Below, piece by piece: positions 18,882 through 21,771 of a stretch of 21,771 bases of DNA. Origin of the DNA: a virus. The position numbers and the translations under genes are program-made. Within the stretch, counting starts at the first letter, position 1, and the number at the start of each line of letters is the position of its first letter. The DNA is taken from the IMG/VR virus record IMGVR_UViG_3300025652_000649, positions 1 through 21,771 of that record; one strand, 5' to 3'. Below the pieces are notes generated by a model. The model was not told the origin of the DNA and did no database searches. It saw only the letters and a program-made list of their open reading frames with translations.

Positions 18882-20495
18882 ATGAAAGACACGAAAGCAC
18901 AGGCAGAAGCTTGCCTGAAGAGATTCAAATCCCTTAAGAAGTCCCGAGCGAATTGGGAAGAACATTGGCGAGATGTCGCTAGATATGTAATACCAAACAA
19001 AGAAAACGTACATGATTTCAAGTCCCGGTCTACTGGAGACAAGAAAAGGTTACAACTATATGATAGTTCTGCTGCCCATTACAACGAGCTTCTTGCCTCT
19101 GCTCTACATTCTATGCTTACTAACCCTAGTGTTCAGTGGTTTGAGCTTACTTCTGGTGATCATGAAGTCGACAAGAATCAAGATGTTCAAGAATACCTTC
19201 AAGCAGTAGTTAGAAAGATTCACCAAGTACTAAACAATACAAATTTCCAAACTGAGATCCATGAAGTCTATCTAGACCTAGGATCATTTGGGACAGGTGC
19301 TATGCTTATAGAAGAAGATGACGAGAATGTCCTCAACTTTAGCTCACGCCCTATTTATCAGTTTTTCATAGAAGAGAACTTCAAGCACGAAGTAGATACT
19401 TTCTTCATAGAACTTAAGTACAACAGCAGACAATTATTACAGAAATACGGTGAAGAAGCTCTAGGAGAGGACTTGTGTAAACTATGCAAGAAGAAGCCTG
19501 AAGACAATCACATCGTAATAATGGAAGTAAGTCCAAACAGTGACTATGACGAGTCTAAGAAATTAGAGGCTGCTAAGAGTAAGCCATATAAGTCTATTCA
19601 TGTTCATGAGAAATCTCAGATGGTAGTAAAGGAAGGAGGCTTTGACGAGTTTCCGGCTGTATTCCCTAGATGGATCAAAGACTCTATGGAGACTTACGGT
19701 AGAAGCCCCGGGATGAAATCACTTCCTGAGATCAAGATGATTAACGCTATGATGCGTACCATCATTAGAGCTGCTCAGAAGATGGTAGATCCTCCTCTAA
19801 TGGTTCCTGATGATAGCTTCCTTAACTTCAACACTAAGCCGGGTGGGTTAAATCCCTATAGATCTGGTACTCAAGATAAGGTTTACCCTATAGAAATTCG
19901 TGGGCAAATCGGTATTGGTCTTGAGATCCTTAAAGACACTAGAGATAGAATCAAAGAAAGCTTCTTTATAGATCAATTACAACTTCGTGAAGGTCCTCAG
20001 ATGACAGCGACCGAAGTTAATGCAAGAACTGATGAACACTTAAGACTCCTGGGACCTATCCTTGGACGTATGCACTTTGAGTTATTACAACCACTTATCG
20101 TTAGAATAATTGGAATCATGATGCGAAAAGGTGAACTTCCTGAGAAAGTACCTAAAGAGCTAGAGGGTAGAACTCCTCAAGTGTTCTATTCTTCACAAAT
20201 AGCTAAAGCCCAAAGAGTATCTGAGGGTCAAAACTGGAATAGGTTCCTTGGATCAATCGCTGGACTTGCTGAAGGTAAACCAGAGATCATGGATAACATC
20301 GATAGTGATGGAGTAGTTAACTACTTGGCAGGAATATACGGCGCGCCTACTGAGACTCTTAAGAAACCTAAAGATGTTAAGAAGACTAGGGACGATAGAG
20401 CCAAGCAACAACAAGCAGAACAACAAGCGTTAATGGAACAAGAACAGGCAAAAACTGCCGAAATTTCTTCTAAAGCGGCTAGTAACCAACAATAA
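18882..20495 (+). CDS. Portal protein, podoviral head-to-tail connector
   Basis: Predicted dodecameric portal (537 aa). It matches the head-tail connector family of T7- and Bbp/epsilon15-like podoviruses. An N-terminal helix (RANWEEHWRDVARYVIPNKE) leads into LYDSSAAHYNELLASALHSM, then LDLGSFGTGAMLIEED, a core with VFPRWIKDSMETYGRSPGM, KMVDPPLMVPDDSF and REGPQMTATEVNARTDEH. The last 40 residues are Gln/Ala/Glu-rich and probably disordered or coiled. It forms the vertex through which terminase packages DNA. It begins 1 nt after the 133-aa gene, with only a weak ribosome binding site (AAGGC). Confidence 0.94.
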   Translation: MKDTKAQAEACLKRFKSLKKSRANWEEHWRDVARYVIPNKENVHDFKSRSTGDKKRLQLYDSSAAHYNELLASALHSMLTNPSVQWFELTSGDHEVDKNQDVQEYLQAVVRKIHQVLNNTNFQTEIHEVYLDLGSFGTGAMLIEEDDENVLNFSSRPIYQFFIEENFKHEVDTFFIELKYNSRQLLQKYGEEALGEDLCKLCKKKPEDNHIVIMEVSPNSDYDESKKLEAAKSKPYKSIHVHEKSQMVVKEGGFDEFPAVFPRWIKDSMETYGRSPGMKSLPEIKMINAMMRTIIRAAQKMVDPPLMVPDDSFLNFNTKPGGLNPYRSGTQDKVYPIEIRGQIGIGLEILKDTRDRIKESFFIDQLQLREGPQMTATEVNARTDEHLRLLGPILGRMHFELLQPLIVRIIGIMMRKGELPEKVPKELEGRTPQVFYSSQIAKAQRVSEGQNWNRFLGSIAGLAEGKPEIMDNIDSDGVVNYLAGIYGAPTETLKKPKDVKKTRDDRAKQQQAEQQALMEQEQAKTAEISSKAASNQQ

Positions 20496-20509
20496 GAGAG
20501 AGTGACACA

Positions 20510-20821
20510 ATGAAAGATGACGAGAAAAAGAAGGCTCTAGCTAGAGCTAAGGCGACTAAAATTCAAGACTACATTGATGTATTTGACAATGAGAGGGGCA
20601 AAGCCGTTCTATTGGATCTTATGTCCAACGGTTTCATATTGAAACCCACTTCCGGGGATCCTCTTAACGAGGGTAAAAGGGAGATGGTTCTCTATATTCT
20701 TGACATGATAACCTACGATGTAGAAGATATAATGAACGTAATCACAACAAAAGATAATACACAGACAAGCTCGGGAGGCTCAGATGAAGACGAAGTACTT
20801 TTCAATTTTTTCAAAGATTAA
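20510..20821 (+). CDS. Bbp19-like phage protein (103 aa)
   Basis: Small protein between portal and scaffold. It shows the Bbp19-like pattern: a helix ending in VFDNERGKAVLLDLMSNGFI, then a loop, then NEGKREMVLYILDMI. This family occurs just after the portal in podoviruses and is of unknown function, possibly a minor head or ejection protein. The C-terminus is a Ser/Asp/Glu linker ending in NFFKD. The next gene may start inside its last codons. Confidence 0.75.
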   Translation: MKDDEKKKALARAKATKIQDYIDVFDNERGKAVLLDLMSNGFILKPTSGDPLNEGKREMVLYILDMITYDVEDIMNVITTKDNTQTSSGGSDEDEVLFNFFKD

Positions 20822-21716
20822 ATTAATTATAGGCAATGAACGCGGAAACGTGGGATTTATGGGCGGTGACGAAGGCGGATCTACTGAAGGTGGAGCTACT
20901 GATGAAGGCGGAACTACTGACGAAGGTGGCGGAATCCAATATGCTTATCCTGAAGGTTTTGACGAAAAGCTGAAAGGTGACGCTAGTTTAATGAAATATG
21001 CTACGGAAGACGGGAAGTTTGACCAAGCAAAGATCATGAAAGCTTATGTTCACGCGTCTAGCATGATCGGTAAGGACAAGATGGGTATCCCTGATGATAC
21101 TTGGACAGACGATCAATACAAAGAACTTTATACAAAACTAGGAAGACCGGAAGATATTAGCGAATACGGTGTAGAAAACAACATAAGTAAGGGGATTGAG
21201 AAGAACGAAGAGTTTTTCAATGGCCTTAAGCAATCAGCTTATGACGCAGGTCTAGCACCTAAGCAAGCTCAGAAGATGGCTGATTTCTTCAATGACTTTC
21301 TTGGAGAGTCGGTTGCCAAGAATAACGAAATGTCTGAAGCGGCTTATGAAAAAGAAGCTAGTCAACTTAAGTCTGATTGGGGCGACAAGTACGATCACAA
21401 GCTAAATAGAGCATTTACAGCACTTCAGAACTTTGCTTCTCCTGAAGATATTCAAGAAATGAGAAGTAAAGGCCTTATGGAGAATACAGTAATTACTCGT
21501 CTTTTCGACAAGATCGCAGACGGTATGGCTGAAGATTCTCTTAAGGTTAAGGGAAGCAACACTTTTGGTATGTCACCAGAAGAAGCAGGAAACGAGATCA
21601 GAAAGTACTATGAGAAAGGTCATCCTTTCAGTACTAAGGGTCACCCAGAGCAAAGCTTCTATCAAAATAAAATGAGACAATTACAGAGTATCAAATTGGC
21701 GTCTAAAACGCGCTAA
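20784..21716 (+). CDS. Probable capsid scaffolding protein
   Basis: Predicted internal scaffold (up to 310 aa) that guides procapsid assembly. Support comes from its position after portal and Bbp19-like genes and from its composition: acidic, Gly/Glu-rich N-terminal repeats (EGGSTEGGATDEGG), then long charged helices (QMADFF-like, YEKEASQLKSDWGDKYDHKL) with a basic C-terminus. IPDDTWTDDQYKELYTKLGR followed by PEDISEYG resembles scaffolds of this podovirus type. The start is uncertain. ATG 20784 has a fine GGGAGG 5 nt upstream but lies inside the previous gene and adds a hydrophobic, basic stretch (KYFSIFSKIKLIIGNERG). ATG 20859, or GTG 20850, is the conventional choice. The major capsid gene should follow beyond the window. 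Confidence 0.82.
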   Translation: MKTKYFSIFSKIKLIIGNERGNVGFMGGDEGGSTEGGATDEGGTTDEGGGIQYAYPEGFDEKLKGDASLMKYATEDGKFDQAKIMKAYVHASSMIGKDKMGIPDDTWTDDQYKELYTKLGRPEDISEYGVENNISKGIEKNEEFFNGLKQSAYDAGLAPKQAQKMADFFNDFLGESVAKNNEMSEAAYEKEASQLKSDWGDKYDHKLNRAFTALQNFASPEDIQEMRSKGLMENTVITRLFDKIADGMAEDSLKVKGSNTFGMSPEEAGNEIRKYYEKGHPFSTKGHPEQSFYQNKMRQLQSIKLASKTR

Positions 21717-21730
21717 TACCTCTCAGGGTT

Positions 21731-21770
21731 GAGGGGGAGGTAACGTGTCAGCTTCCCCCTCTTTTTTCCT
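21731..21770 (+). terminator. Rho-independent terminator after the scaffold gene
   Basis: GAGGGGGA (21731-21738) pairs with TCCCCCTC (21754-21761), followed by six T. TACCTC at 21717-21722 can pair with GAGGTA at 21737-21742 and so compete with the stem. Confidence 0.92.
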
Positions 21771-21771
21771 T

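Noticed and set aside
1-21771. Temperate phage or plasmid origin
   Set aside because: No integrase, attachment-site repeat, partition or plasmid replication gene is visible in the window, and the gene set is that of a lytic podovirus. The rest of the genome is unseen, so this is not absolute.

Overview
This window looks like part of a lytic, podovirus-type tailed phage genome. It is AT-rich, tightly packed, and has many overlapping genes, most of them with clear AAGGAG-type ribosome binding sites. No integrase, repressor/lysogeny block or ribosomal gene is visible. The portal belongs to the podoviral head-to-tail connector family, and the endolysin is a short T7-lysozyme-like amidase. This fits a podovirus, probably of a Gram-negative host, but the host cannot be fixed from the sequence. 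No phage RNA polymerase lies in the window.

Layout. (1) 1-2024, minus: a partial unknown gene, a NUMOD4/HNH endonuclease, and a cluster of small accessory ORFs. This cluster includes a duplicated gene end and a pseudogene remnant, then a 243-nt non-coding region rich in inverted repeats. (2) 2025-11872, minus: the replication/recombination operon. In transcription order it holds an SF3 primase-helicase-like protein, a small protein, family-A DNA polymerase, a second HNH gene, two small proteins, a tRNA-like element, an SNF2 helicase, a Lys/Glu/Val-rich protein, a DUF2800-like RecB-type nuclease, a DUF2815/gp2.5-like ssDNA-binding protein, an HTH protein, a metzincin-like protein and an unknown. 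(3) 11960-13377, minus: a lysis-like operon of overlapping small genes. Three of these are very small membrane ORFs linked by ATGA overlaps; the operon ends with the amidase. (4) 13564-13935, plus: a lone HNH gene. (5) 13969-15202, minus: two unknown genes, an intrinsic terminator and two small exported proteins. (6) 15388-21716, plus: a small basic protein, a packaging-site candidate (G-run plus a 39-bp tandem repeat), terS, an unknown, terL, an unknown, portal, a Bbp19-like protein and a probable scaffold. A strong terminator lies just before the expected major capsid gene, which is outside the window.

How it works together. The minus-strand operon supplies replication and recombination, and the plus-strand operon supplies packaging and procapsid assembly. 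Several proteins from both modules (SSB, DUF2800 nuclease, DNA polymerase, SF3 helicase, a 104-aa protein, TerS, and in a Tyr-ended form TerL) end in the same short tail: hydrophobic, then acidic or Gln, then Phe. This suggests a shared docking peptide that could tie replication to packaging. It is the most unusual pattern in the window, followed by the membrane micro-ORF cascade, the tandem repeat/G-run upstream of terS, an oversized tRNA-like element and a phage metzincin.
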